A stretch of DNA of 64,000 bases, from contig NZ_JAOTIK010000001.1 of assembly GCF_030116705.1 (NCBI RefSeq), positions 5,980,501-6,044,500 on the forward strand, given 5' to 3'. The notes beneath the pieces were generated by a model. That model was not told where the DNA came from, did no database searches, and worked only from the letters and a program-made list of their open reading frames with translations. Positions within the stretch are counted from its first letter, which is position 1, and every line of letters begins with the position of its first letter. This DNA is from Streptomyces sp. ML-6. GTDB taxonomy: Bacteria > Actinomycetota > Actinomycetes > Streptomycetales > Streptomycetaceae. Shown one piece after another: positions 1 to 9,553 of this stretch. The translations under genes and the position numbers were made by a program.

Positions 1-288
1 CGCGTACCGGATGTTCTGTCGCGCCATGTCGCGGGCGACCTCGAAGGTCAGCAGCCGGACGTCCTCCGGGGTGCGGATCAGGTCCACGACGGAGAGGTAC
101 ACCTCGATGAAGTGCCCGAAGTCCGTGAAGGTGAAGTAGTCGGCCAGCGCCTCGGGATCGGTGGGGACCTTGGAGTCGGGGTGGTGCGCGGCCAGCTCCG
201 CGACGATGCGGGGGGAGGCGGACCCGACGTGGTGGACGTGCAGTTCCGCCTTGGGCAGCCCCGCGATGAAGGGGCGCAGTTCGGACAT
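1..288 (-). CDS. Adenosine deaminase-like protein, probable aminodeoxyfutalosine deaminase (5' part only)
   Basis: The first 96 codons of a minus-strand gene that runs off the left edge of the window; the start is the ATG at 286-288. The product begins MSELRPFIAGLPKAELHVHH, and the HxH pair near residues 17-19 is the metal-binding motif at the first strand of adenosine deaminase-type TIM barrels. Classical adenosine deaminases read HVHLEG here; this one reads HVHHVGSAS, a variant I associate with the actinobacterial Add-like enzymes that deaminate 6-aminodeoxyfutalosine in menaquinone biosynthesis. The family is clear from sequence; the substrate is inferred from that motif. Catalytic residues further on cannot be seen. 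Confidence 0.85.
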   Translation of the reverse strand, partial: MSELRPFIAGLPKAELHVHHVGSASPRIVAELAAHHPDSKVPTDPEALADYFTFTDFGHFIEVYLSVVDLIRTPEDVRLLTFEVARDMARQNIRYA

Positions 289-420
289 CGGACTCTCCGG
301 GGCGTGGGACGACGGGCTGCCGGGCGCGGTCGGCCGGGCAGGGGACGGGCATCATCGTAGGCCGGGTCCGCAGGTGGGAAGGCGGGCCGTAGCATGACGG
401 GACCACGATGGGGGAGGCAC

Positions 421-1137
421 ATGTCAGACAACACAGAGCAGCCCGGGGGCGGGGGCGCGCCGCGGGACCCGTGGGCCGCGCCCGACAGCAAGGTCCCGCT
501 GGACAAGCCGGCCGGCGACACCCGTCCGCCCGCCGTCCACAACCAACCGACGATCGCCTCGATGCCGGGCGTCGGGGACGGCCCCGCGCCGGCCGACGCG
601 CCGCCGCCGGGGTTCGGCTCGCCCGGCGGGACGGGGCCGGTCCCCGGTGAGGTGCCGCCGCCCCCGGTCGGCCCCAACGGGCCGGGGCAGCAGTTCCCGC
701 CGCCCGCGGGCCAGTACGGCTACCCGGCCGCACCCGCACAGCCGCAGTACGGGTATCCGGGGTACGCGGGGTACCCCGGATACCCCCAGGCGCCGTGGGG
801 CCCGCCGCCCGCCAACGGGATGGGCACGGCGGCCATGGTGCTCGGCATCCTGGCCGTCTGCATGTTCTGCGTCTACGGGATCCCGAGCCTGATCCTGGGC
901 GTACTGGCCCTGATCTTCGGCATCCTGGGCCGCAAGCGGGTGCAGCGCGGTGAGGCGACCAACAGCGGTCAGGCGCTCGCCGGGATCATCATGGGGTCCA
1001 TCGGCATCGCCCTCGGCGTGGCGATCATCAGCTTCTTCATCTGGCTGTTCGCCACCCACGCCGACGAACTCGACGACAACACCGTCTACGAGGACGATCC
1101 GTACGCCACGTCCCTGGTCGTCGACGTCACGCGGTAG
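421..1137 (+). CDS. DUF4190 domain membrane protein with proline/glycine-rich N-terminus
   Basis: A 238-residue protein. The first ~130 residues are disordered and rich in Pro, Gly and Tyr (repeats of GYP/YPGY around residues 100-125), followed by two hydrophobic segments (about residues 138-168 and 185-212) separated by a short basic loop (GRKRVQRGEATNSGQ), the pattern of DUF4190. The C-terminus is acidic. The ATG at 421 is chosen over an in-frame ATG at 394 because GGGGAGG lies at 411-417, just upstream. It is divergent from the deaminase gene. No specific function is known; such proteins are common membrane proteins of unknown role in Streptomyces. Confidence 0.88.
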   Translation: MSDNTEQPGGGGAPRDPWAAPDSKVPLDKPAGDTRPPAVHNQPTIASMPGVGDGPAPADAPPPGFGSPGGTGPVPGEVPPPPVGPNGPGQQFPPPAGQYGYPAAPAQPQYGYPGYAGYPGYPQAPWGPPPANGMGTAAMVLGILAVCMFCVYGIPSLILGVLALIFGILGRKRVQRGEATNSGQALAGIIMGSIGIALGVAIISFFIWLFATHADELDDNTVYEDDPYATSLVVDVTR

Positions 1138-1175
1138 TGCCCCGCCGGCACCGGACCGACGGCGCACCCCTTCCC

Positions 1176-1219
1176 GACGGCCGTGCGGGCCGGGCCCCGG
1201 CCCTTCCCGTACGGCCGTC
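1176..1219 (+). terminator. Hairpin terminator after the DUF4190 gene
   Basis: GACGGCCGTGCGGG (1176-1189) pairs with CCCGTACGGCCGTC (1206-1219) over 14 bp with one wobble, and the intervening bases can form a further GC stem. It lies about 40 bp after the stop codon and lacks a T-run, as is usual for Streptomyces terminators. Confidence 0.6.
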
Positions 1220-1415
1220 GTGCCGTACCGGGACCGGGAGACCCGTCCCCGGGCGAGGGCCGCCGACCTGGTGGACCTGGACGTCAACGCCGCGTTCGTC
1301 GACCTCCTCCCCGGGCGAGGGCCGTCGGCCCCGCGCGCGCCCAGCGGTCCCGACCCGCCCGGCCGTTCTCCACAACGGCCTTCCGATTCCCCGGCCGCCC
1401 CCGTTCCCGGCCCTC

Positions 1416-1982
1416 TCAGCCCGCCCGCAGCTGCGCCCGGGCGTCCATCAGCGCGAATCCCAGCAGGTTCAGCCCCCGCCAGGTCGCCGGGGCGGCCGCC
1501 CGCGGGTCGTCCGCCGCCAGGCCGATGCCCCATATCCGGTCCATCGGGCTCGCCTCGACCAGGACCCGGTCCCCGGTGTTCAGCAGGAACTCCCGCAGCT
1601 CCGGGTCGCCGCCGAACTTGTGCACGCTGCCGGCCACCACCAGCCCGTACCGCTCGCGCTCCCACACCGCGTCGTCGAAACCGCGGACCAGCCGGCCCAC
1701 CTTCTTCGCCACCGCCGGGCTCTTCGCCGCCACCGCCGCGGCCTGCGACTCCGCGTCACCGAACAGGCGCGCCTTGCCCGCCATCATCCAGTGCTCGGCC
1801 GACGCGTACGTCACGCCCTCGACCGTGAACGGCGACGGCCACCACTGGCTGAGGCAGCTCGCGCCGATACGGCCATCGGGGCGCGGGCGGTGTCCCCAGA
1901 AGTGCAGGTACTTCACCTTCTCCCCGCGCGCGACCCGCGCCAGAAGAGCGTCCATGTGTTCCATGACACGCGATTCTGGCAT
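1416..1982 (-). CDS. NADAR family protein
   Basis: A 188-residue protein of the NADAR (YbiA/DUF1768) family, whose members hydrolyse riboflavin-pathway intermediates or remove ADP-ribose derivatives from macromolecules. Diagnostic segments are YLHFWGHRP, LSQWWPSPFTVEGVTYASAE, EHWMMAGKARLFGD and the C-terminal MDRIWGIGLAADDPRA followed by WRGLNLLGFALMDAR, all typical NADAR blocks. The ATG at 1982 (MPESRV) has GGAG about 13 bases upstream; in-frame ATGs at 1964 and 1955 are alternatives. It stands alone and faces the DUF4190 gene. The cellular substrate cannot be told from sequence. Confidence 0.88.
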   Translation of the reverse strand: MPESRVMEHMDALLARVARGEKVKYLHFWGHRPRPDGRIGASCLSQWWPSPFTVEGVTYASAEHWMMAGKARLFGDAESQAAAVAAKSPAVAKKVGRLVRGFDDAVWERERYGLVVAGSVHKFGGDPELREFLLNTGDRVLVEASPMDRIWGIGLAADDPRAAAPATWRGLNLLGFALMDARAQLRAG

Positions 1983-2060
1983 CCGCCACTGACACTCCGT
2001 ACGGGGAATTCCGCACTGACGCGACACATGGTCGACAGATTCCGTCGCGTAACCAAAAGG

Positions 2061-2127
2061 CAACAACGGAATCACTTGTTGGGGTGGAAGGCCTCTGCCA
2101 GGATCGGCACTCAAATCGAGCAGAGGC
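2061..2127 (+). promoter_or_regulatory. Two dyads in the leader of the polyamine operon
   Basis: CAACAA (2061-2066) and TTGTTG (2076-2081) form a dyad with a 9-bp spacer, and GCCTCTGC (2091-2098) and GCAGAGGC (2120-2127) form another with a 21-bp spacer. Both lie in the 190-bp gap before the first gene of the polyamine operon. The first has operator geometry and the second could be an operator or an RNA hairpin. The role is inferred from position. Confidence 0.35.
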
Positions 2128-2172
2128 TACGCCGCCCCCGTGTTTCCGGGGCATGCGGCGGAGGAGAGCGTC

Positions 2173-3687
2173 ATGGGCAACGGCATCCAGGTGCGGGACC
2201 GCTTCGCGGACGGCGCACAGTACATCGGCGGAAAGCTGCGGTCCGGAACATCGGGGCGCCGGCACGACGTGGTGAACCCCGCGACGGGCGAGACCGTGTA
2301 CAGCTACGAGTTGGCGGGCACCGCGGACGTGGACGCCGCCGTGGCCGCCGCGCGCGATGCGTTCCCCGGCTGGTCGGGCGCGACGCCCGCCGAGCGGGCC
2401 GAGGCGATGCACCGCTTCGCCGCCGTACTCGCCGAGCAGGCCGACGACTTCGCGTACGTGGAGTCGCTCCAGTGCGGCAAGCCGATCAAGCTCTCCACCG
2501 AGTTCGACGTGCCCGGCACCGTCGACAACACCGCCTTCTTCGCCGGCGCCGCCCGCCACCTGGAGGGCAAGTCGGCTGCCGAGTACGACGGCGACCACAC
2601 CTCGTACGTACGCCGCGAGGCGATCGGTGTCGTCGGCTCCATCGCCCCCTGGAACTACCCGCTCCAGATGGCCGCCTGGAAGATCCTCCCGGCCATCGCC
2701 GCGGGCAACACCATCGTGCTGAAGCCCGCCGAGATCACCCCGCTGACCTCGCTGATGTTCGCCCGGGCGGCCACGGAGGCGGGCATCCCCGACGGCGTGA
2801 TCAACATCGTCACCGGTACGGGCAAGGAGGCCGGCGAGCACCTGGTCGGCCACCCGGACGTGGTCATGACTTCCTTCACCGGCTCCACCGCCGTCGGCAA
2901 GCGGGTCGCGGAGATCGCCACCTCCACCGTCAAGCGCCTCCACCTCGAACTCGGCGGCAAGGCCCCCTTCGTGGTCTTCGACGACGCCGACCTCGACGCC
3001 GCGGTCAACGGCGCCGTCGCCGGAGCGCTCATCAACACCGGCCAGGACTGCACCGCCGCCACCCGTGCCTACGTCCAGCGCCCGCTGTACGACGCCTTCG
3101 TGCGGGGCGTCGCCGAGCTGATGGAGACCGTCCGGCTCGGCGACCCCTTCGACCCGCACACCGACCTCGGCCCGCTGATCAGCCACGCCCAGCGGGACCG
3201 GGTCGCCGGATTCGTCGAGCGCGCCCGCGCGTACGCCACCGTCGTCACCGGCGGCGAGGCCCCCGGCGGCGAACTGGCCGACGGCGCCTACTACCGGCCC
3301 ACCCTCGTCGCCGACGCCGCCCAGGACAGCGAGATCGTCCAGTCGGAGATCTTCGGCCCGGTCCTGGTCGTGCTGCCCTTCGACAGCGACGACGAGGGCA
3401 TCCGCCTCGCCAACGACACCCCCTACGGGCTCGCCGCCTCCGCCTGGAGCCGCGACCTGTACCGCGCCAACCGCGCCACCCGCGAGATCAAGGCGGGCTG
3501 CGTCTGGGTCAACGACCACATCCCGATCATCAGCGAGATGCCGCACGGCGGATACAAGGCCAGTGGCTTCGGCAAGGACATGTCCTCGTACTCCTTCGAG
3601 GAGTACACGCAGGTCAAGCACGTCATGTACGACAACACCGCGGTCGTCCGCAAGGACTGGCACCGCACGATCTTCGGGGACCGATAA
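2173..3687 (+). CDS. Gamma-aminobutyraldehyde dehydrogenase (aldehyde dehydrogenase family)
   Basis: A 504-residue NAD(P)-dependent aldehyde dehydrogenase. It carries the N-terminal Rossmann region with PWNYPLQMAAWKI, the FTGSTAVGKR coenzyme segment, the general-base glutamate in HLELGGKAP and the nucleophilic cysteine in NTGQDCTAATR (Cys293), plus EIFGPVLVV near the C-terminus. The start is the ATG at 2173, preceded by GGAGGAGAG; upstream in-frame codons lack a ribosome-binding site. It is first in an operon with a spermidine/putrescine importer and an FAD amine oxidoreductase, so the likely substrate is an aminoaldehyde from putrescine catabolism, giving GABA or its gamma-glutamyl form. Family certain, substrate inferred from context. 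Confidence 0.92.
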   Translation: MGNGIQVRDRFADGAQYIGGKLRSGTSGRRHDVVNPATGETVYSYELAGTADVDAAVAAARDAFPGWSGATPAERAEAMHRFAAVLAEQADDFAYVESLQCGKPIKLSTEFDVPGTVDNTAFFAGAARHLEGKSAAEYDGDHTSYVRREAIGVVGSIAPWNYPLQMAAWKILPAIAAGNTIVLKPAEITPLTSLMFARAATEAGIPDGVINIVTGTGKEAGEHLVGHPDVVMTSFTGSTAVGKRVAEIATSTVKRLHLELGGKAPFVVFDDADLDAAVNGAVAGALINTGQDCTAATRAYVQRPLYDAFVRGVAELMETVRLGDPFDPHTDLGPLISHAQRDRVAGFVERARAYATVVTGGEAPGGELADGAYYRPTLVADAAQDSEIVQSEIFGPVLVVLPFDSDDEGIRLANDTPYGLAASAWSRDLYRANRATREIKAGCVWVNDHIPIISEMPHGGYKASGFGKDMSSYSFEEYTQVKHVMYDNTAVVRKDWHRTIFGDR

Positions 3688-3728
3688 ACCGGCCGACCCC
3701 GGCCCCACACACCCGAAAGGGCAACGGC

Positions 3729-4979
3729 ATGGAGCAGTACGAGCCCGAGCGCCTCTCCGCGGCCCAGATCGCCGCGATGCGGCGCAGCCTGACCAGCGGC
3801 CGGGGCGCCCTCACCCGTCGATCGCTGATCCGCGCCTCCGGCCTGGGGGCGCTGGCGATCGGCGGGCTGGGCACGCTGAGCGCCTGCGGCATCCCCCCGG
3901 CGAAGCGCCCGGACGGCACCGCGGCGGCCTCCGACGACCACTCGGCCCGGGAGAAGCAGATCAACTTCTCCAACTGGACCGAGTACATGGACGTCACCGA
4001 GGACGGCAAGCACCGGCCCACCCTGGAGGCGTTCACGAAGCGCACCGGCATCAGGGTCAAGTACACCGAGGACATCAACGACAACGTCGAGTTCTTCGGC
4101 AAGATAAAACCGCAGCTCGCGGCCGGCCAGGACACCGGACGCGACATCATCTGCGTCACCGACTGGCTGGCCGCCCGCATCGTCCGCCTCGGCTGGGCGC
4201 AGAAGCTCGACCCCGCGAACCTGCCGCACGCCTACGCCAACCTCTCGGCCCAGTTCCGTTCCCCGGACTGGGACCCGGGCCGCGCCCACTCGTACCCCTG
4301 GGCGGGCATCCCGGCCGTCATCGCCTACAACTCCAGGGCGACCGGCGGACGCAAGGTCGACTCGGTCACGCAGCTCCTCGACGATCCGAAGCTCAAGGGC
4401 CGGGTCTCCTTCCTCTCCGAGATGCGCGACACCATCGGCATGACCCTGCTCGACATGGGCAAGGACCCCGGCTCCTTCACCGACGCGGACTACGACGCCG
4501 CGATCGGCCGGCTCCAGAAGGGCGTCGACAGGAACCAGATCCGCCGCTTCACCGGCAACGACTACACCGCCGACCTCGACAAGGGCGACATCGCCGCCTG
4601 CGTGGCCTGGGCCGGCGACGTCATCCAGCTCCGGGCCGGGAACCCGGACATCAAGTACGCGATCCCGGCCGCGGGGTACGTCATATCCAGCGACAACCTG
4701 ATGGTCCCGGTGGAGGCCCGGCACAGGACCAACGCCGAGAAGCTCATCGACTACTACTACGAGCCGTCGGTCGCCGCGCAGCTCGCCGCCTACATCAACT
4801 TCGTCTGCCCGGTCGACGGGGTCCGCGAGGAGCTGGCGAAGATCGACCGGGCGATGGCCGACAACGTCCTGATCCTCCCGGACAAGGAGATGGCGTCCCG
4901 GTCGCATGCCTTCCGCTCCCTGACCACCGAGGAAGAGACGGCGTACGAAGAGAAGTTCGCCAAGCTCATCGGCGCCTGA
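3729..4979 (+). CDS. Spermidine/putrescine ABC transporter substrate-binding lipoprotein (PotD-like)
   Basis: A 416-residue periplasmic-type binding protein (PotD/PotF family). Residues 1-60 carry a twin-arginine signal (TRRSLIRASGLGALAIGG) ending in a lipobox LSAC, so it is probably exported folded and lipid-anchored outside the membrane. The mature part starts INFSNWTEYMDV and has the family blocks VKYTEDINDN and SYPWAGIPAVIAYN. The ATG at 3729 has AAAGG ten bases upstream. It lies 41 bp after the dehydrogenase gene and 53 bp before the ATPase gene. It delivers polyamines to the PotB/PotC-like permease encoded next. Confidence 0.93.
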   Translation: MEQYEPERLSAAQIAAMRRSLTSGRGALTRRSLIRASGLGALAIGGLGTLSACGIPPAKRPDGTAAASDDHSAREKQINFSNWTEYMDVTEDGKHRPTLEAFTKRTGIRVKYTEDINDNVEFFGKIKPQLAAGQDTGRDIICVTDWLAARIVRLGWAQKLDPANLPHAYANLSAQFRSPDWDPGRAHSYPWAGIPAVIAYNSRATGGRKVDSVTQLLDDPKLKGRVSFLSEMRDTIGMTLLDMGKDPGSFTDADYDAAIGRLQKGVDRNQIRRFTGNDYTADLDKGDIAACVAWAGDVIQLRAGNPDIKYAIPAAGYVISSDNLMVPVEARHRTNAEKLIDYYYEPSVAAQLAAYINFVCPVDGVREELAKIDRAMADNVLILPDKEMASRSHAFRSLTTEEETAYEEKFAKLIGA

Positions 4980-5032
4980 CCCCGCGCCCCTTTCTCCCCG
5001 ATCTCCCTCCGACACCACCGGGACCGCGATCC

Positions 5033-6181
5033 ATGACACAGCAGCAGACCGGCGGCGACGTCCGCCTCACCGGGATCACCAAGACGTACGGCTCCTTCAC
5101 CGCCGTCGAACCCCTCGACCTGACCGTCCCGCAGGGCACCTTCTTCGCACTGCTCGGCGCGTCCGGCTGCGGCAAGACCACCACCCTGCGGATGATCGCG
5201 GGCCTGGAGGAGGCGACCACCGGCACCATCTCGCTCGGTGACCGGGACATCACCGATCTGCCCCCCTACAAGCGGCCCGTCAACACGGTCTTCCAGAGCT
5301 ACGCGCTCTTCCCGCACCTCGACATCGCAGAGAACGTCGCCTTCGGCCTGCGCCGGCGCGGCATCAAGTCGGTGAAGAAGCAGGTCGACGAGATGCTGGA
5401 TCTCGTCCAGCTCGGCGACTTCGCCAAGCGCAAGCCGCACCAGCTCTCCGGCGGCCAGCAGCAGCGCGTCGCCGTCGCCCGCGCCCTGATCAACCACCCG
5501 CAGGTGCTCCTGCTCGACGAACCGCTCGGCGCCCTCGACCTCAAGCTGCGCCGCCAGATGCAGTTGGAGCTCAAGCGCATCCAGACCGAGGTCGGCATCA
5601 CCTTCATCCACGTCACCCACGACCAGGAGGAGGCCATGACCATGGCCGACACCGTCGCGGTGATGAACGCGGGCCGGGTCGAGCAGCTCGGCGCCCCCGC
5701 CGACCTGTACGAGAACCCGCGGACGACCTTCGTCGCCAACTTCCTCGGCACCTCCAACCTCATCGAGTCCGAGGTCGTCTCCACGGGCACCGACATCGTC
5801 GTGTCCGCGGGAGGCGGGAAGCTGCGACTGCCCACCGACCGGTGCACGGGCCGGGCCACCGAGGGCGGCAAGCTGCTGCTCGGCGTACGACCCGAGAAGA
5901 TATCCCTCGCGCCCGCCGACGACACGGACGCGATCGCCGAGGGCCGCAACCGGGTCACCGGCCGGATCGTCGACTCCAGCTTCATCGGGGTCTCCACGCA
6001 GTACGTGGTGGAGAGCCCGGCCGGCAAGGAACTCCAGGTGTACGAGCAGAACATCGACCGGCGCGCGGGACTCACCCCCGGCACCGAGGTCGTCCTGCAC
6101 TGGAACCCGGCGCACACCTTCGGCCTGGACGCCGCCCAGGACATCGCCGCCGGTGTGGAGACGGTGGAGGACGCGGCGTGA
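5033..6181 (+). CDS. potA: Polyamine ABC transporter ATP-binding protein
   Basis: A 382-residue ABC ATPase of the PotA/CUT1 type. Walker A is GASGCGKTT (about residues 40-48), the Q-loop is FQSYALFPH, the signature [15 protein letters not shown], Walker [13 protein letters not shown] and the switch histidine [11 protein letters not shown]. Residues ~240-382 form a C-terminal TOBE-type regulatory domain ([12 protein letters not shown]). It powers import by the two permeases downstream, and its TGA overlaps the GTG start of the first of them (GTGA), so translation is probably coupled. Confidence 0.94.
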   Translation: MTQQQTGGDVRLTGITKTYGSFTAVEPLDLTVPQGTFFALLGASGCGKTTTLRMIAGLEEATTGTISLGDRDITDLPPYKRPVNTVFQSYALFPHLDIAENVAFGLRRRGIKSVKKQVDEMLDLVQLGDFAKRKPHQLSGGQQQRVAVARALINHPQVLLLDEPLGALDLKLRRQMQLELKRIQTEVGITFIHVTHDQEEAMTMADTVAVMNAGRVEQLGAPADLYENPRTTFVANFLGTSNLIESEVVSTGTDIVVSAGGGKLRLPTDRCTGRATEGGKLLLGVRPEKISLAPADDTDAIAEGRNRVTGRIVDSSFIGVSTQYVVESPAGKELQVYEQNIDRRAGLTPGTEVVLHWNPAHTFGLDAAQDIAAGVETVEDAA

Positions 6182-7104
6182 CCGTCACCCAGGAGGCGCC
6201 ACCGGCGCCCGTCACCGGACCGAAGGTCCGCAGGCCCGCCACCCGCAAGCGCCTCGTCCCCTACTGGCTGCTGCTCCCCGGCATCCTGTGGCTGCTCGTC
6301 TTCTTCGCGCTGCCGCTCGTCTACCAGGCCTCGACCTCCGTGCAGACCGGCTCCCTGGAGAAGGGCTTCGAGGTCACCTGGCACTTCGCGACGTACTGGG
6401 AGGCGCTGCAGGACTACTACCCGCAGTTCATCCGGTCCCTGCTGTACGCGGGCACCGCCACCATCCTGTGCCTGCTGCTCGGCTACCCGCTCGCCTACCT
6501 CATCGCGTTCAAGGCCGGCCGCTGGCGCAACCTCGTCCTGGTCCTGGTCATCGCCCCGTTCTTCACCAGCTTCCTGATCCGCACCCTCGCCTGGAAGACG
6601 ATCCTCGCGGACGGCGGCACGGTCGTCGAGGTGCTCAACACCCTGCACGTCCTGGACGTCACCAGCTGGCTCGGCTGGACCGAGTCCAACCGGGTGCTGG
6701 CCACCCCGCTCGCGGTGGTCTGCGGCCTCACGTACAACTTCCTGCCGTTCATGATCCTGCCGCTCTACACCTCGCTGGAGCGGATCGACGGCAGACTGCA
6801 CGAGGCGGCCGGCGACCTGTACGCCACCCCCGCCACCACCTTCCGCAAGGTGACCCTCCCGCTCTCCATGCCGGGCGTCGTCTCCGGGACGCTGCTCACC
6901 TTCATCCCGGCCAGCGGCGACTACGTCAACGCCGAACTCCTCGGCTCCACCGACACCAAGATGGTCGGCAGCGTCATCCAGACCCAGTTCCTGCGGGTCC
7001 TGGACTATCCGACGGCCGCCGCGCTCTCCTTCATCCTCATGGCGGTCGTCCTGCTCATGGTCACCGTCTACATCCGCCGCTCCGGGACGGAGGACCTGGT
7101 CTGA
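6178..7104 (+). CDS. potB: Polyamine ABC transporter permease (PotB-like)
   Basis: A 308-residue inner-membrane permease with about six transmembrane segments, starting with a long first helix ([20 protein letters not shown], about residues 25-45). The cytoplasmic EAA loop that docks on the ATPase is [20 protein letters not shown]. The GTG start at 6178 overlaps the potA stop by four bases, and the stop overlaps the next start (TGATG). The product pairs with the PotC-like permease as the membrane channel of the importer. Confidence 0.93.
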   Translation: MTVTQEAPPAPVTGPKVRRPATRKRLVPYWLLLPGILWLLVFFALPLVYQASTSVQTGSLEKGFEVTWHFATYWEALQDYYPQFIRSLLYAGTATILCLLLGYPLAYLIAFKAGRWRNLVLVLVIAPFFTSFLIRTLAWKTILADGGTVVEVLNTLHVLDVTSWLGWTESNRVLATPLAVVCGLTYNFLPFMILPLYTSLERIDGRLHEAAGDLYATPATTFRKVTLPLSMPGVVSGTLLTFIPASGDYVNAELLGSTDTKMVGSVIQTQFLRVLDYPTAAALSFILMAVVLLMVTVYIRRSGTEDLV

Positions 7105-7904
7105 TGCCCGCACTGCGCTGGATCCGCCGCAACCTGGTCGTCCTCGTGGGTCTGCTGACCCTCGCGTACATGATCCTGCCGAACATCGTCGTCATGGTGT
7201 TCTCGTTCAACAAGCCGAAGGGGCGCTTCAACTACTCCTGGCAGCACTTCTCCCTGGACGCCTGGAAGGACCCCTGCGGCGTCGCCGACATGTGCGGCTC
7301 GCTCTCGCTGTCCCTCCAGATCGCCTTCTGGGCCACCGTCGGCGCGACCGCGCTCGGCACGATGATCGCCTTCGCGCTGGTCCGCTACCGCTTCCGGGCG
7401 CGCGGCGCGATCAACTCGCTGATCTTCCTGCCGATGGCGATGCCCGAGGTGGTCATGGCCGCCTCGCTGCTCACCCTCTTCCTCAACATGGGCGCGCAGC
7501 TGGGCTTCTGGACGATCCTCATCGCGCACATCATGTTCTGCCTGAGCTTCGTCGTGACGGCCGTCAAGGCGCGCGTGATGTCCATGGACCCGCGGCTGGA
7601 GGAGGCCGCCCGCGACCTGTACGCCGGACCCGTGCAGACCTTCCTGCGGGTGACGCTGCCGATCGCCGCCCCCGGAATCGCCGCGGGAGCGCTGCTCGCC
7701 TTCGCGCTCTCCTTCGACGACTTCATCATCACCAACTTCAACGCGGGCTCCACCGTGACCTTCCCCATGTTCGTCTGGGGTTCGGCACAGCGGGGCACAC
7801 CTGTACAGATCAACGTCATCGGAACGGCGATGTTCGTCATCGCCGTGGCGGTGGTCCTCGTCGGCCAGCTGATCGCGAACCGGCGCAAGAAAAGCACACG
7901 ATAG
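7104..7904 (+). CDS. potC: Polyamine ABC transporter permease (PotC-like)
   Basis: A 266-residue permease with six predicted transmembrane segments and the EAA loop [20 protein letters not shown]. The conserved [15 protein letters not shown] stretch near residues 210-225 is typical of PotC. The ATG at 7104 shares bases with the potB stop (TGATG). It is the second half of the permease heterodimer. Confidence 0.93.
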   Translation: MPALRWIRRNLVVLVGLLTLAYMILPNIVVMVFSFNKPKGRFNYSWQHFSLDAWKDPCGVADMCGSLSLSLQIAFWATVGATALGTMIAFALVRYRFRARGAINSLIFLPMAMPEVVMAASLLTLFLNMGAQLGFWTILIAHIMFCLSFVVTAVKARVMSMDPRLEEAARDLYAGPVQTFLRVTLPIAAPGIAAGALLAFALSFDDFIITNFNAGSTVTFPMFVWGSAQRGTPVQINVIGTAMFVIAVAVVLVGQLIANRRKKSTR

Positions 7905-7928
7905 AAAGCCCTGAAGGAGTTGGAAACC

Positions 7929-9344
7929 ATGGCCCCAGTTGCCATGCGTACCGCTGCACAATCACTCTCCGACGCACAACCGGTGTCGTTCTGGCTGGAC
8001 GACCCGGAAAAGCCCGCGGCGCTGCCGGCGCTCACCGGTGACGAGCGCTGCGACCTGCTCGTCATCGGCGGCGGCTACAGCGGACTGTGGACCGCGCTGC
8101 TCGCCAAGGAGCGCGACCCGGAACGGGACGTCGTACTGATCGAGGGGCACGAGGTGGGCTGGGCCGCCTCGGGCCGCAACGGCGGGTTCTGCGCCGCCTC
8201 CCTCACCCACGGCCTGCCCAACGGACTGGACCGCTGGCCGGACGAGATCAAGAAGCTGGAGGAGCTCGGCGAGCAGAACCTCGACGCCATCGAGGCCGCC
8301 GTCGCCCGCTACTCCATCGACTGCGAGTTCGAGCGCACCGGCGAGATCGACGTCGCCACCGAGCCCCACCAGCTCGAAGAGCTCATGGAATGGCACCGGC
8401 AGGCCGAGAAGCTCGGCTTCACCGGGACGGAGTTCCTGGACCGGGACGCGCTGCGCGCCGAGGTCGACTCGCCGACCTTCCTGGGCGGGCTCTGGGACCG
8501 GCGGGGCGTCGCCATGCTGCACCCCGCCAAACTGGCCTGGGGCCTGAAGCGGGCCTGCCTCGGCCTGGGAGTGCGGATCCACGAGCACACCCGGGGCCTC
8601 GAACTGGCCGGCACCACCGCCGGAATGGCCGTCCGCACGCCCTACGGAAGGATCTTCGCGCACCGGGTGGCGCTCGGCACGAACATCTTCCCGTCGCTGG
8701 TCAAGCGGGTGCGCCCGTACACCGTGCCGGTCTACGACTACGCGCTGATGACCGAGCCGCTCACCGCGGACCAGCTGGCCTCCATCGGCTGGCGGAACCG
8801 GCAGGGGCTGGGCGACAGCGCCAACCAGTTCCACTACTTCCGGCTGTCGGCCGACAACCGGATCCTGTGGGGCGGCTACGACGCGATCTACCCGTACGGC
8901 GGCCGGCTGAACGCCGACCTCGACCAGCGGCCGGAGACCTTCCTCAAGCTCGCGGGCCAGTTCTTCGAGTGCTTCCCGCAGCTGGAGGGTGTCCGCTTCA
9001 GCCACGCCTGGGGCGGGGCGATCGACACCTGCTCCCGCTTCTCCGCGTTCTTCGGCACGGCCTACCGCGGCCGGGTCGCCTACGCCGCCGGGTACACCGG
9101 ACTCGGCGTCGGCGCCACCCGGTTCGGGGCCGATGTGATGCTCGACCTGCTGGCGGGCGAGCGGACCGTGCGGACCGAGCTGGAGATGGTCCGCAGCAAG
9201 CCGATGCCGTTCCCGCCGGAGCCCTTCGCCTGGGCCGGGATCGAGCTCACCAAGCGGTCCCTGGCCAGGGCCGACCTCAACGGCGGGCACCGCAACCTCT
9301 GGCTGCGGACGATGGACCGGCTCGGGCTCGGCTTCGACAGCTGA
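7929..9344 (+). CDS. FAD-dependent amine oxidoreductase (gamma-glutamylputrescine oxidase-like)
   Basis: A 471-residue DAO-family flavoenzyme. The N-terminal dinucleotide-binding motif is LLVIGGGYSGLWTALLA (about residues 40-56), followed by SGRNGGFCAAS, where DAO-family enzymes contact FAD, and a C-terminal block YAAGYTGLGVGATRFGA. It resembles PuuB-type oxidases. The start at 7929 is set by AAGGAG at 7914-7919. As last gene of the polyamine operon it would oxidise (gamma-glutamyl)putrescine to the aldehyde consumed by the first gene's dehydrogenase. No glutamylpolyamine synthetase gene is in the window, so the free amine is also possible. Confidence 0.87.
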   Translation: MAPVAMRTAAQSLSDAQPVSFWLDDPEKPAALPALTGDERCDLLVIGGGYSGLWTALLAKERDPERDVVLIEGHEVGWAASGRNGGFCAASLTHGLPNGLDRWPDEIKKLEELGEQNLDAIEAAVARYSIDCEFERTGEIDVATEPHQLEELMEWHRQAEKLGFTGTEFLDRDALRAEVDSPTFLGGLWDRRGVAMLHPAKLAWGLKRACLGLGVRIHEHTRGLELAGTTAGMAVRTPYGRIFAHRVALGTNIFPSLVKRVRPYTVPVYDYALMTEPLTADQLASIGWRNRQGLGDSANQFHYFRLSADNRILWGGYDAIYPYGGRLNADLDQRPETFLKLAGQFFECFPQLEGVRFSHAWGGAIDTCSRFSAFFGTAYRGRVAYAAGYTGLGVGATRFGADVMLDLLAGERTVRTELEMVRSKPMPFPPEPFAWAGIELTKRSLARADLNGGHRNLWLRTMDRLGLGFDS

Positions 9345-9372
9345 GAGCCCGCCGGGCAGCCGCCGCGACACC

Positions 9373-9402
9373 GGGCCGGTCACTCCTCGGAGTGGCCGGC
9401 CC
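9373..9402 (+). terminator. Terminator of the polyamine operon
   Basis: GGGCCGGTCACTCC (9373-9386) pairs with GGAGTGGCCGGCCC (9389-9402), a 14-bp stem with one G-U wobble and a very tight loop, 29 bp past the last stop codon. It separates the operon from the chitinase gene. Confidence 0.65.
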
Positions 9403-9553
9403 GTTCCGTACCCGGAGCGGAAGGGACGGACGGATCCGCGGAGGAGGGGGAGAGACGAGGAGGAGCGGCGGGAAGAGGCAGGGGGAGAGGGGGGACAGGA
9501 GCCGGGAAACGGGACATGTCGGCACCGGATATGGCGGGGTACTGCCAGAGGTC

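Noticed and set aside
1247..1324. A 16-bp direct repeat (CCCCGGGCGAGGGCCG) at 1247 and 1309
   Set aside because: Two GC-rich copies only, in a gap without other structure; expected often in DNA of this composition.
1137..3728. A very long plus-strand open frame running into the PotD-like gene
   Set aside because: Upstream of 3729 its translation is Arg/Pro-rich and lies across the NADAR and dehydrogenase genes in other frames; only the part from 3729 is a real gene.
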